A stretch of 37,382 nt of DNA from Apostichopus californicus (taxonomy: Eukaryota > Echinodermata > Holothuroidea > Aspidochirotida > Stichopodidae), in contig JAIPMN010003567.1 of assembly GCA_020650975.1 (NCBI GenBank), forward strand, positions 1-37,382. The letters run 5' to 3'. How positions within the stretch are numbered: position 1 is the first letter of the stretch; each line of letters starts with the position of its first letter. Positions 19,801-28,500 of the stretch are shown piece after piece. A program made the translations under genes and the position numbers. The notes beneath the pieces are model-generated. The model did not search any database. It was not told the DNA's origin and saw nothing but the letters and a program-made list of their open reading frames with translations.

Positions 19801-22203
19801 GATGCAGAGGTTAATGAACGTGGACTCAAAACTATAACCTTCGGTATTGCTATACTTAATCATAGACAATCAAAGTGAATATTTTATTATTATACATGAC
19901 CACTCTCCGATGCACCATGTCATGAGCCCTGTCACGAAAAGTAAGATTATAACCAGGATTATTGCAAAGTTCAAAAGGAATTCCATTGTGAAACCAAGTT
20001 TCAGTAATCGCAATTACAGAAAACGTATTATAGAGTTTAAGAGACTTAACAAGGAATCGAAATGTTTACTCGTGCTTCTAAGGTAATGATATAGTGTCCA
20101 TATCAACGTAGCTACAAGAAACGTTATAGATTGGATTATCGAAGACAGAAGCCAATTCTATAATGTTTGAAATTGAGATTGTCTCTCAGCGTTGGAGTAG
20201 GTCACGTTGCATGAGTATTTACATTATTACTATGGGGAGGACATCAAGCTTAGATAGTCAAAAATGTCACTGATTTCACTAGACAAGTCACAATTCAAGT
20301 AGAAAAGCGAAAAGTAAAGGCATGGTACAGGTTTGAAATAAAAGTCAGAGAGATACAATAAGAAACAAAATTGTGCTTATAAGTAGTGGCGGAGCTAGGG
20401 GTATTGGTCAGGGGGGGGGAGGCGAGAATGGTCTGTAGGGGCGCTTTCGACACTATCTAAGCGGAGCGCCACCATTGGTTGGCGCGGAGCGTACAGAAAT
20501 TTTTTTTTTTTGAGTAAAGATACACTCTAGATCGCCGGAAATGACCCTTTCCGGGCCTTGCTAATTTGCAGATAAACGAAGAATAAATAGGTGTTATCGC
20601 CATTTTGTCAGAAAATTACACCAACAAAATGTGACAAATGTCAAAAGGTAGATGAGAGCGCAATAAAAAAGTCAATAATCGCAAATAAGTAAAAAGTGGT
20701 AAAAAGCTGAAAAGGGCGCCAGCAATCCATTTGAGTCCGTCAGGGGGGCATCCGCCCCCCTGACTGTATGGACGCTCCGCTACTGCTTATAAGGAGATAT
20801 ATAGCACTGGTGATAACAAATAATTTTAACTCTGAAACACTTGATAACAAGGAATGAAACTGTTTCTGGTACAGGAAATGAGTGCATAATGGGGACCCGG
20901 TTGCCATAATTGGTCCCAGCTGGGCCCGATAAGGGTTTCCACGGCCTCAAACTGACACTAAGTTTAACAACAGCTCCAAGATATCGACTTGCTTAAAATT
21001 GTAACGAGGCAATCAAGTTGAAAACATGTCTTTTTCTATATATGAGCATTTCGGATAGGCTAATAATAATCACTCAAGCTGATAATATTCCCTTTCAAAT
21101 AATCTGTAAGTTTGAAAATTTCAGTCATAAATGTTTAGGTAGACTTTTAGAAGGCTCCGTTTTATATATGTGTTTATTGGTAAGATCGTTCTCAAATTTG
21201 CTGAAGATAACAAAGATATCGATTCGACACGTACATGTACTTTATACTGTTTATTCCTTTTGCATGACAATAACGGTATTTGCACCCTGATCCTATAGTC
21301 ACCTTACAATGTTCCCACCACCCACGCCTCCTTACCCTGCTTCCACAATCCCTTGATATTACGAAAGGGTGAAGGTATACCGTGAATATGAGTTATAGTC
21401 TTTCTCTCAATAAATTAAAGTCTGGAAAGTATTATATTACTATTACTATATGTTACTATTAGGCTACTAGTATTATATTAAGACACGCCGGTGCCTTTCA
21501 ATCATATAAGGTCCCGAGTTCGAGTCGTCCAGTTACAGAGTTGTTGACAAATTGACAATTCATAATCATGGACGTTAAATGTGAATCTAAGAGACTAACT
21601 TCGGTCAGCTTGCGGCTTTGATAAGCCAATGATGGCTTCTTCGAGAGTTCCTGCTTGCAGGAGGATCTAAAAAAATACATATAATAAGTTTTGTTTTGCT
21701 ATGTTTACTTTCTCTTTAATTCCTCGGCGTTTAATAGTTTTATTTTCCCTGATTTGACATTTTTAGGGAGTGGAACTCTTCGACAAGACCCTCGGCGTTT
21801 CATAGTTTCACGTCCCTCTGCTTCATTAATCTTCATATTACTTTTGTTATTTTGTGCACTTATACTTTTCATTGTTGTAAAAATACATATAATCGAACGA
21901 ACGAAACGAAATTTGTCCTTCAAATCTACCTTCTCAACTTGGCTGCTTCATCCATTTCGATTTTGCTTCGTTTCTGCTTTGAGTCGAAAGGAAAATGACT
22001 TTATTACCNNNNNNNNNNTTTATCACCCCCCCCCCCCCCTTCGGCATGCACCAAACACCTTTCTCTTCTAATGAAATATTCTCATTATAATTTACATCAT
22101 GTATATACGAGCGAGAATTATATTAAGAAAATGATATTATGAAGAAGAAAAAAAAAACTCACCGTACAAAGTTACCATCAGCATCCGTGCCGGAGCTAGC
22201 CAT
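4737..22203 (-). CDS. LRRC71: Leucine-rich repeat-containing protein 71, 14 exons, complete
   Basis: Joining exons 22203-22163, 14649-14540, 14112-13792, 13276-13201, 12485-12411, 11983-11912, 11623-11464, 10824-10645, 10269-10162, 9932-9869, 6469-6396, 5782-5674, 5396-5278 and 4862-4737 gives 1635 nt, 544 residues plus TGA; every junction is GT-AG and in phase. The order matches vertebrate LRRC71 (human about 559 aa): an N-terminal CTGIFDADFVELC block (about 55-70), a proline-rich stretch, FKPTIQVEMENDD and TEIYIRG (about 140-158), leucine-rich repeats (about 183-320), a Lys-rich linker (about 322-427) and a final repeat block (about 455-510). LRRC71 is a poorly characterised repeat protein, probably a ciliary or flagellar scaffold (family knowledge). 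No signal peptide or membrane segment is visible. The weakest part is exon 1, placed 7.5 kb upstream on phase and coding appearance only; an ATG at 14628-14630 with a better Kozak context is an alternative start. Confidence 0.9.
5278..5396 (-). CDS. LRRC71: LRRC71 exon 13
   Basis: Encodes NSIGETGIKSLLLAVQYQ, then a spacer, then LLKLSLQ. This matches the last leucine-rich repeat of the vertebrate protein (NRITEVGLEGFLATVQYQ). The acceptor is CTTAG and the donor GTAAGT. Confidence 0.95.
5520..5662. repeat. Degenerate purine-rich tandem duplication
   Basis: Two diverged copies beginning TGTTAATT, each ending in a GGAAGG-rich tract. They lie in the short intron between LRRC71 exons 12 and 13. 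Confidence 0.5.
5674..5782 (-). CDS. LRRC71: LRRC71 exon 12
   Basis: Encodes VNPLTEPVESLNGELWIPGN and then LINLNLA. The vertebrate counterpart reads [20 protein letters not shown] and LHLNLIRN, a strong match outside the repeats. The acceptor is CCATAG and the donor GTAAGT. Confidence 0.95.
6396..6469 (-). CDS. LRRC71: LRRC71 exon 11, lysine-rich linker
   Basis: A 74-nt exon encoding DTTKTTKGKKTTSSKDKKGS and HEAE. It is isolated by a 3.4-kb intron on its 5' side. It completes the Ala codon of exon 10 and ends in phase 0. The acceptor is TTTTAG and the donor GTAAGG. Confidence 0.82.
6470..9868. other. LRRC71: LRRC71 intron 10
   Basis: A 3.4-kb intron with the 14-bp G-rich repeat at 6920-6975, poly-A and poly-T tracts, and no second reading frame that looks coding. 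ORFs here are short and unsupported. Confidence 0.6.
6920..6975. repeat. 14-bp C/G-rich tandem repeat, four perfect copies
   Basis: Unit AACACCCCCACCCC repeated four times. On the minus strand, which is the sense strand of LRRC71, it reads as runs of four and five G separated by short spacers, a G-quadruplex-compatible pattern in the pre-mRNA. Confidence 0.93.
9869..9932 (-). CDS. LRRC71: LRRC71 exon 10, lysine-rich linker
   Basis: A 64-nt exon encoding DGKKDKEDTAKGTKKEDKWK, almost entirely charged. Phase 0 in, one base of an Ala codon out. The acceptor is TTGCAG and the donor GTAAAA. Confidence 0.82.
10162..10269 (-). CDS. LRRC71: LRRC71 exon 9, basic linker
   Basis: A 108-nt phase-0 exon coding for a Pro/Arg/Ser/Lys-rich disordered segment that begins PPPSRRAESKDRPGS. 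The vertebrate protein also has a long disordered basic linker here. The donor GTCGGT is weaker than the gene's others. Confidence 0.85.
10645..10824 (-). CDS. LRRC71: LRRC71 exon 8, leucine-rich repeat and signature
   Basis: Contains LLSLSLANNRVGDQGAMKFG and FGLTHTEVVERRKLISEKG. The LTHTEVVERR segment is essentially identical to the vertebrate LRRC71 signature. The exon is 180 nt and in phase 0 at both ends (residues 286-345). The donor is GTGAGT; reading past it gives a spurious longer ORF. Confidence 0.96.
11464..11623 (-). CDS. LRRC71: LRRC71 exon 7, two leucine-rich repeats
   Basis: Contains LSLRHNGITDKGAALIGKAL and LLTLSLCHNKITEEGATAI, two clear 28-residue-type repeats with the LxLxxNxI core (residues about 233-285). 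It is the most readily recognised part of the family. The acceptor is TTGTAG and the donor GTAAGT. Confidence 0.96.
11912..11983 (-). CDS. LRRC71: LRRC71 exon 6, leucine-rich repeat
   Basis: Encodes NVTIEGNECKDEPWYYLISS, a repeat whose IEGN corresponds to LEGN in the vertebrate protein. It ends with two bases of a Leu codon completed in exon 7. The acceptor is TGCTAG and the donor GTGAGT. Confidence 0.92.
12411..12485 (-). CDS. LRRC71: LRRC71 exon 5, leucine-rich repeat
   Basis: Encodes FWNCALAENTVKELASFLPQ and CANLK, one repeat of the RI-like LxLxxxxL type (about residues 183-208). At 75 nt it is close to one repeat per exon. The acceptor is CAACAG and the donor GTAAGT. Confidence 0.93.
12615..12849. 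repeat. 47-bp tandem repeat, five near-identical copies
   Basis: Copies start at 12615, 12662, 12709, 12756 and 12803. Copies differ only in the ACTG(A/T)(A/T)TATAAG segment and the final bases. Each contains TATAAG and CCAAT. It lies in the intron between LRRC71 exons 4 and 5. The near identity implies recent expansion. Confidence 0.97.
13201..13276 (-). CDS. LRRC71: LRRC71 exon 4
   Basis: Encodes WKIDEMMVGIFKQCFPTIEK, which continues the IYIRG of exon 3 exactly as the GWK segment does in vertebrate LRRC71. It leads into the first leucine-rich repeat. The acceptor is TTACAG and the donor GTAAGC. Confidence 0.95.
13792..14112 (-). CDS. LRRC71: LRRC71 exon 3
   Basis: The largest exon (321 nt, residues about 51-158). 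It carries CTGIFDADFVELCRRAGL, then a Pro/Asp/Lys-rich spacer, then FKPTIQVEMENDD and TEIYIRG. These correspond to the conserved first domain of vertebrate LRRC71, where the equivalent segments read CSGVLETDFAELC and FRPTIQVELEQ. The split Gly codon is completed by exon 4. The acceptor is CTAG and the donor GTAATC. Confidence 0.95.
14540..14649 (-). CDS. LRRC71: LRRC71 exon 2
   Basis: Encodes VVKKVKMGKRVERALKDKGG followed by a Ser/Gln/Asp-rich stretch, between a TTTGCAG acceptor and a GTAGAT donor. It is basic, like the N-terminus of vertebrate LRRC71. The internal ATG at 14628-14630 has A at -3 and G at +4 and could be the true start if exon 1 is non-coding or absent. Confidence 0.85.
18426..18470. 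repeat. Perfect 12-bp inverted repeat
   Basis: TGTTCTCCTGCT and AGCAGGAGAACA form a 12-bp stem round a 21-base loop, followed by a short T run. No known RNA family is recognised. Confidence 0.7.
18893..18913. promoter_or_regulatory. 21-bp palindrome with two ETS-like sites
   Basis: CACGGAAGTA and TACTTCCGTG flank one base. Each arm holds a CGGAAGT core of the ETS type. It lies about 160 bp upstream of a plus-strand ATG at 19074. Promoter function is inference. Confidence 0.35.
19520..20210 (-). mobile_element. Degraded, internally deleted CR1/L2-like LINE
   Basis: On the minus strand near 20070-19900 the reading SKHFDSLLSLLNSI, then after a frameshift FSVIAITETWFHNGIPFELC and NPGYNLTFRDR, matches the APE endonuclease pattern (ITETW, PGY, RDR) of CR1-like LINEs. 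About 350 bp on, the sequence reaches a LINE-like 3' tail with AATAAA at 19549-19544. No reverse transcriptase lies between, so the middle is deleted. Stops and frameshifts show it is dead. Confidence 0.75.
20384..20785. mobile_element. hAT-type non-autonomous element (MITE), 402 bp
   Basis: Ends in inverted repeats TAGTGGCGGAGC and CAGTAGCGGAGC (reverse complement of the right end), extending imperfectly to a shared GTCAGGGGGG. It is flanked by a perfect 8-bp duplication CTTATAAG (20376-20383 and 20786-20793), the hAT target-site size. Internal GCGGAGCG copies resemble subterminal transposase-binding repeats. It has no transposase. Confidence 0.93.
20739..20764. repeat. Subterminal hairpin of the hAT element
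   Basis: GTCAGGGGGGC, a 4-base loop, then GCCCCCCTGAC form a perfect 11-bp stem just inside the right end of the hAT element. Confidence 0.85.
21489..21530. other. tRNA-like fragment, possible SINE remnant
   Basis: GAGTTCGAGTC resembles a polymerase III B box and is preceded by a CCTT...AAGG stem-like stretch, as in the 3' half of a tRNA. No A box or full cloverleaf is seen. Confidence 0.2.
22009..22018. other. Assembly gap, 10 N
   Basis: Ten N, followed within 8 bases by a long C run that probably caused the gap. It lies about 150 bp from the proposed LRRC71 exon 1, on its intron side. Confidence 0.99.
22163..22203 (-). CDS. LRRC71: LRRC71 exon 1 (probable)
   Basis: ATG at 22201-22203 opens MASSGTDADGNFV and ends with two bases of an Arg codon before a strong GTGAGT donor. 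The single base needed to finish that codon is exactly what exon 2 supplies, and no stop arises at the join. Position -3 is C, so the Kozak context is weak, although +4 is G. The 7.5-kb intron that follows makes this the least certain exon. Confidence 0.6.
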
Positions 22204-25200
22204 TAGCCAAACGATAACAGGACCATTTATGTCAGATTGCAAACACACAGACAAAACCTGTAGAATTGTACACCAAATTAGGACTTAATTCAATTTCCAA
22301 GCATCCGTTTTCCCATTCGAATGATCCTAAGCTGTAAATAGAAAATTCTGGAAAACTGTCGCAAACTCCTCTCCTTTAAAGTAAGATCTAGCAAGAATGA
22401 TATGTCATAATAATTCCGTCTCCAAAGAATATTATTTAAAACAAGAAAAGTAACACGCCGCTGTGAATTTGTTTTAAATTGTGGGATTTAACAGCAACTT
22501 TTTTATTGTCGTATTTCAAACCAGTTGATACTCGCCGACTCTGTATCAGTGTTTCTTCGATGGTTTAATGATTGGAACTAACAATAGTTGCACGCAGTCT
22601 CAGTAACGATTGGAGTTCATTTAAGAGGTCAAACTACCTGGGTTTTTTCTTATTTCTCCTTTGCGATTCATATAAGTAACTCCTAAATTAATTTATTCCG
22701 TGCAGTGCGGGACAATCTCAAAGAGAACCATTCATTTCAGTATCTTACTTGCCACTGATTGAATAAAAAAACGTAGTTTTTTCTTTCTTTCTTTTCTAAA
22801 AGAAGTGTTTTCAGATATGGATACAGTAGGCTTTTCTTAGCCTAGCTTTATTTACCTGCTATTGTATATTCGCTGAATTTTCGCTTCCCTAAGTCTGGTC
22901 TGGACCAATTGTCAGGAAATGCCATCGCTTAGCTAATGCTCCTTTTCACATAAGATGTATATAGCTTTTGACAAATAACCGTTCACGCATTGTTTGACTT
23001 GGACTATACCCTTTCAACGTTAATCGATTCACGTTTATTTTGCCTTTTGCCAAATCCTCGCGAACCTCTTGATTGGACTATGGAAGTGGTATTCATCTTT
23101 CATCTGTGTAACCATGTCGCACCCCAGTATGAATAAAAAAGGGTGAGAACCAGTCGATAATTGAAACAGAAAAGGTGATAAATTGGTTTCGATGGGAAAG
23201 TTCGATTACTAAAGGTCATTATGCGAATGATCAATCTTTGTATACAGTGTTATATAGTGTAGAACAGAAATTGATCAAATACTGTCATTATTTTTTTTAA
23301 CAGTCTTCCGATCAGAGACAGACATTATATATTCGTTTGATTAGCCAAAGATGTCGAAACACCAATTAACACCTTTGCAAAGATTCCAAGGACAGTGTTT
23401 CTTCCTATGTTTACTTTAGTCAGGCATTTTTTCTTTCTCCTTTAAGTTGCTTCGAGGTCTAGCAGAGTGCCAAAGCTAATTGTAAATGCGGGGAAATGGC
23501 ATGGCAACATGGAAGTTATAGCAACGAATAAAAGTAGTCCTACAGCCGGAGACTGCTTCTGTTATCATACCATATGCAGGCATGAAGAGAGTGTGGGGGG
23601 GGGGGGGGAGTTGGGCCCGCGGGGTCATTAAGGGGATCTGAGAAAATATGGGGTCCGAGAAATATGGGATAAAGAATAGGGCATTCTCATTTTCGTTATA
23701 TTCTGGAGGAAACAAAGAAGAGTAAAAAAAAAAATTATCACCTGAGACATGTACGAAATATTACGTCATTGACGCTTAATGCTGTTCTTGAACACAACTG
23801 TTCAGTATATACATATATACACGACATTTTGGATTTGCATGGGTGCGTTTATGAGCATTATCACCATTATAACAGCTGGTGTATTAATCCTGATCACTTT
23901 TAATGTCAAATATAAAGCAAAATCTGTGGTAAATGTATTCACTTAATATATTAGAACGGTGAATCTTGAACAGGGGTACTATTTTAATTTATTAATTCTA
24001 TCAATTACCGTGACCCTGTTCAATTCATGAGAGTATGTTGCCTATGTTTGGTTACTATGAACACAGCCTTCACGGGCAGCATCCAACCTCAAAGCTTGAC
24101 ATGTGACACATTATCCTCAATAAAGCATTTAACGCACACAATAGGAGCGAATTTCTTTGAAAATCGTTTGTCTTTAGACCAGTTCTATTCAATCGAGGAA
24201 CAATTAGTCTCGAGCAAAAGAAAAGAAATTCGGTAAAATGGATTGACAGCGACCTAGAAGGTCCGGCTCGCTGTTATACCGGTGTATAACAAATGGCGAT
24301 AATAAATGGCATGGGATTTGAAGAGCTTTTACAAGTATTTATGCCAGTCTAGTGTAACCAATTCGATTCTATTCAAATTGATTTTGCTTAAGCGCACAGA
24401 CAGAGATCAATGACAGGTGATTATATATAATTCCAAATTTTCGATAGTTTTACAATGTAATGGGCACTTGAAAGAGATTGACTTTCATATATCCAGTAGC
24501 CTGCATTAAGGATAGAACAAACACGTCAAAATAAATATAAAAATGAGAAGAAAATATTCACCGATAGAACGAACTTCCAAAGAAACGAAAAAGAAAGAAA
24601 GTGAACAAATAAAAAGAGATATTATAAAGCATATGTTGTAAATATATTAAAAGGAATAGAGCGCTCAGCAGGCTCCCATTCCCCTATGTCTCCTCCCCTC
24701 CCCCGACCCCCCCCCCAATTTCTTTTTCTTTGAACAATTTTTTTTTATGAATCCATATCGTACCTTACTATTTTCCCAGAATCAATGCTGTCTTAAAGGG
24801 TGTCATGTGGCCGGTCTATAGCCTCGAACCCGCGGTCAATTAAGGAGCTCGGAAGAAAATATGGGACAACGAGTTATGTATTCTCATAGGTCCATGGATG
24901 TACCGTGAATTTATGGAGGTGGGCCTGTGAAATAATTTTCCGCGGGGCCGGACCTGGCTCTCGGATGCCCTGCCCACGGTTAAATAGTTTACCGTCAGTT
25001 TATGTATATCCATCAGGTGCTGCAAGGTCCACCTTTATACGAAATGTTATATAAGTTAATCTCATATAGATTATAGCAATAATCCGGATGATCCGCCCAA
25101 AATAAACGTTTTTCTCGAGGATAAACTGGTTTAGGTCTGTAGCCATACATATATAGTTCAGTCGTTTTCTCCCATTCGCCATCACCCCAGAGCCTGTAGA

Positions 25201-25254
25201 ACTGCCCCTGGGATCTTTTATAGCTTGGCTGGCCTCACCGGCAAATTGAACAGT
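22204..25254. other. Intergenic region between the two genes
   Basis: Contains the presumed LRRC71 promoter and the 3' flank of the C2-protein gene. No exon could be supported. A minus-strand AATAAA lies at 23988-23993, a CRE-like TTACGTCA at 23761-23768, G and C tracts near 23594-23607 and 24707-24716, and two related diverged segments near 23620 and 24831. A plus-strand ORF at 24027-24236 is unassigned. Confidence 0.5.
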
Positions 25255-25503
25255 TTAGGGTTCCTTCATCTTGGTCTCAATTTTCACCACTCCAGAGGGT
25301 TGTTCTCTGGATGCTACCGTCGTGGCCGCCCCACGGTCACGCCACGTACGTAAACGAGTTGAAAACCTGTTCAGAACTGAAGATGGTAGGTCTGGTAAAG
25401 TGTTGGAAACATGGTGACGTTCTGAATCCAAATCGTCTTCAATTGATCTACTAGTGTCGATGGATTCTCCCAAAGTCGAACGCGAACCAGTAACATCGCT
25501 ATC
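25255..25503 (-). CDS. C2-protein terminal exon
   Basis: Encodes DSDVTGSRSTLGESIDTSRS, an acidic stretch, then SSVLNRFSTRLRTWRD and a basic C-terminus, ending in TAA at 25255-25257. The acceptor is AACAG. The exon lies 2.5 kb downstream of the previous one. Confidence 0.78.
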   Translation of the reverse strand, partial: DSDVTGSRSTLGESIDTSRSIEDDLDSERHHVSNTLPDLPSSVLNRFSTRLRTWRDRGAATTVASREQPSGVVKIETKMKEP

Positions 25504-28500
25504 CTGTTAGAAAAATTGAAAGAGATGGTACCCCCGGGTACAGTCACTTTTATTGCTCACGAATAATCATAGCCCTTGTGGGGGGGGGGTGTTCATGTTT
25601 AGACCTTGCAACTGGTGACATGGGACAAAAGAAATTCCTGTCACCCAGTTGTAGAACAATAGAGAACAATTGTCATCGGTTGTCCATACAAAGGGTTAGA
25701 AGAAAGGGAAAGGTCATCGGTTGTAGCTAATGTAATAGTCAACAAATTTGCGTGTGCGTGTGTGGACGGGATTAGGATTGGATGGGGATACGCTGCGATG
25801 GGGGAATACATTCAGTAGAGAAAGTGAAAATTAACACAAATTATGGTTCAGCAAAGATTGTGGTTTAGATTAAATCCTGGAAAAGTAAGGAAACCATCAT
25901 CGGCTAGTATTGAAGGAGAATCAAAAACAACCATCACGTTTACCTTCAACTGCTTAAGACGATTGCTCCGTTGCGTTATGTCATAGTGAAAATGTCGTGT
26001 AATGGGGCTGCCATTTTGTCAATGTGTAGTAAGCCTATAACAAAACTATAGGAGTTGAAACCTTTTACTTTTGCTCTATTTACCTCGTTTTCTGTGTTCG
26101 TATTTCAAGGCGAATTACAATGACCGTTAATGCATATAATGATAATATTTGGCCATATTGAAAACTGTAATTCTTTAGAAGCAACTTTAGAAATACTTAA
26201 AATATCAAATCAAATGCCGAACAATAGGGTTAAAACATGAATTAAAAATTCAGGCAAATGGCTCGATGATATCACATTTTAGATACCCCAATTCTCCAGT
26301 CTTCTCATCCACAATATGTTCTAAATGAAATAAGGTTTGCCTTATAATATCTGTTCGGGGCACTTGTTAACCATAAACGCCTCTATCAGACATTGTTCAA
26401 TGACTACTGTGATTTGATTGCAGGTCGAAATGCGTGTAAAATGGACGCCTATCACAGAAAATAATTGAATCGTGTACAAATGACTTGACGCGCAAAAGCA
26501 GAATAGCAATTGGATTTCGTGCGATGAACTGTTTTGAGCCGCGCACGAGTCCATACGCGCAGAAGGAAATCTTTGAATAATTTTTGAAAAATCTTACACT
26601 TGCACAACTTACGCGTAACGCCATCACTATGTCTTGTGCATGGCATTAGCGTAGTAAATACGTTTCTAATTTTGAACATAAAAAGTGGAATGCCTTAATA
26701 TATATAAATATGTAAATATATAAAAGTATCATTTGTAAACAAAGCTTAAAGTGGCCTCTTCGGAATGAACCTTTATAGAGTCCCTGGAAACTTGAACACG
26801 ACTCTCGCGTGGTAACTTCATAACAAACATATTGTTTCAACTATAGAACACCTCTAATTAAAATGTTAATAAATAGACTAATACCGTATCACTCAGCTTA
26901 AATGCTTGTATAATGAATACTATAAAATGTTTCTGATGATGATCAACCCATCTGTGGTATAAAACTATTTTTTTTTATTTTTTTTTTTAATAGAAAAGGC
27001 GTACAAATGAAAGTTGAATTAAATTAATTGAGATTTTCACGAGTATCACCTTCATTCATTACACTATAGCATATATGGATAGGATGGCATGGGGTTACTT
27101 GATTATAAGCGCACATAATGTTCAGTTCTTTTAATAGACAACGATAACGTTGATTTTTCATGCATGATATTGCACTGTGGTTTATAGTTCTATCCTAAAC
27201 CTGGCGATTTCATCAACTGTTTCGTCCGATTTCCCCCCAAATAGAAAGAACTATACTTGAAAACAGTAGCTTGGTAGTGCATCCTATTGTTTCGCTGCAA
27301 TGTAGGAAAATAGTTTCCGGTGGAATTCAGTTTTCCCACCATTTAGAAAGAGTACTGAGAACGTAATTGACCATCATCCATGGTTATGTATTTGTATAAT
27401 CAAACTTATCTTTCGTGGAAGGGTAGCAAGTCCGTGGAGGGAATTATACACCATAACAATATATAAAAAAAAATCATATTAAGACGATTGAAAGTATGCC
27501 ATCCAAGTCGTTCAATAGGTCACGTGACATTTCGTCATAACTAGCATCTAGCATTACTCGGGCCACACATTTTTTGGAACTTTCCGATTCGGTCAATGTT
27601 TTCCTGGTTGCATGAACCCCATGTAAAATTACAGTAATTATTGAATGGCAGAATGTAGCCTTGATAGTATAACACGCAAGCATATATATGTGTGTCATAT
27701 ATCTTTCAATTCATCTTAACAGTGCTATTCTATCACTTATGGTGTTACAATCAAAATCAATTCGAACATTCCAAGTCAGGTTTGTATCAATTCTGACACT
27801 TAGAAGCTTTTTTTCTGACCTAGTATTTCCAAACAGCTCGTTATTTATCGTCTCATTTAGATTTCTGCGATCTAGTGTAGTTTGCCTTTGTTTGGAACAA
27901 TATTAACATGCTTAGTTATCTCAGTTTCAATGACCATTTTGTTTTACTGACACCTTATATACTTGCTATGACTTTAACTCACCTTATCAACACTACCAAG
28001 ATTCGATACTCCCTTACTTCGTGGGTTTGTTCTTCCTACGATACCTGAGAAATAAATAAACATACAGTTTCATTATTTCAGAAAAGGTTATTGAAAAATT
28101 CACAAGCTTTGAGAAAAAAAAACCCTATACCAAATGTGGTTTGTAGCCCCTTGTCGCCATCTTCCTTTCACAAAACTTGAACAAGAACATATGTGTTTAC
28201 CAGATAACCAATATACTTGAAAGTGATCACGAAGCATTCTCTTCGTGTGACGTCAGCCTGCTCACTATTAACTATAGCTATGAAAAATGTTTATTTTAGT
28301 TTTTAAATACGATGTATATTTCACGTACTTCATCCACTGTAAAATGTCAGCGAATTTGTCATAAATTGAAACTGTGATGCTATATTTTTATGATATCCAT
28401 CTTAAGAATTTTGGAATCAAATTTAAGGGTGTCATTGATAAAGTTTCAAACTGCAAATTAACTGCACCCCCCCCCCCCTCCATAAGAAAAAACCTCACAA

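Larger units (their letters stand above)
14650..22162. other. LRRC71: LRRC71 intron 1, 7.5 kb
   Basis: Holds a CR1-like LINE remnant (about 19520-20210), a hAT MITE (20384-20785), palindromes at 18426-18470 and 18893-18913, a tRNA-like fragment at 21489-21530 and an assembly gap. A plus-strand ORF at 19074 with a GTAAGG donor is noted separately. The remainder, including 14650-18400, shows nothing I can identify. Confidence 0.5.

Noticed and set aside
21489..21530. A functional tRNA gene
   Set aside because: Only a B-box-like stretch is present; no acceptor stem, A box or complete cloverleaf.
21604..21668. Possible extra LRRC71 exon after exon 1 (SSCKQELSKKPSLAYQSRKL)
   Set aside because: It joins exon 1 in phase, but its only plausible donor (GTTAGT) would shift the frame of exon 2.
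24027..24236. Plus-strand ORF of 69 codons
   Set aside because: Looks mildly protein-like, but has no recognised family, no splice partners and no transcript signals.
25945..26010. Candidate exon on the minus strand (DITQRSNRLKQLK before GTAAAC)
   Set aside because: No acceptor gives a phase compatible with the neighbouring exons; including it brings a stop.
27474..27698. Minus-strand ORF considered as an alternative terminal exon of the C2 gene
   Set aside because: Its VARVMLDASYDEMSRDLL segment and position continue the LINE reverse transcriptase remnant.
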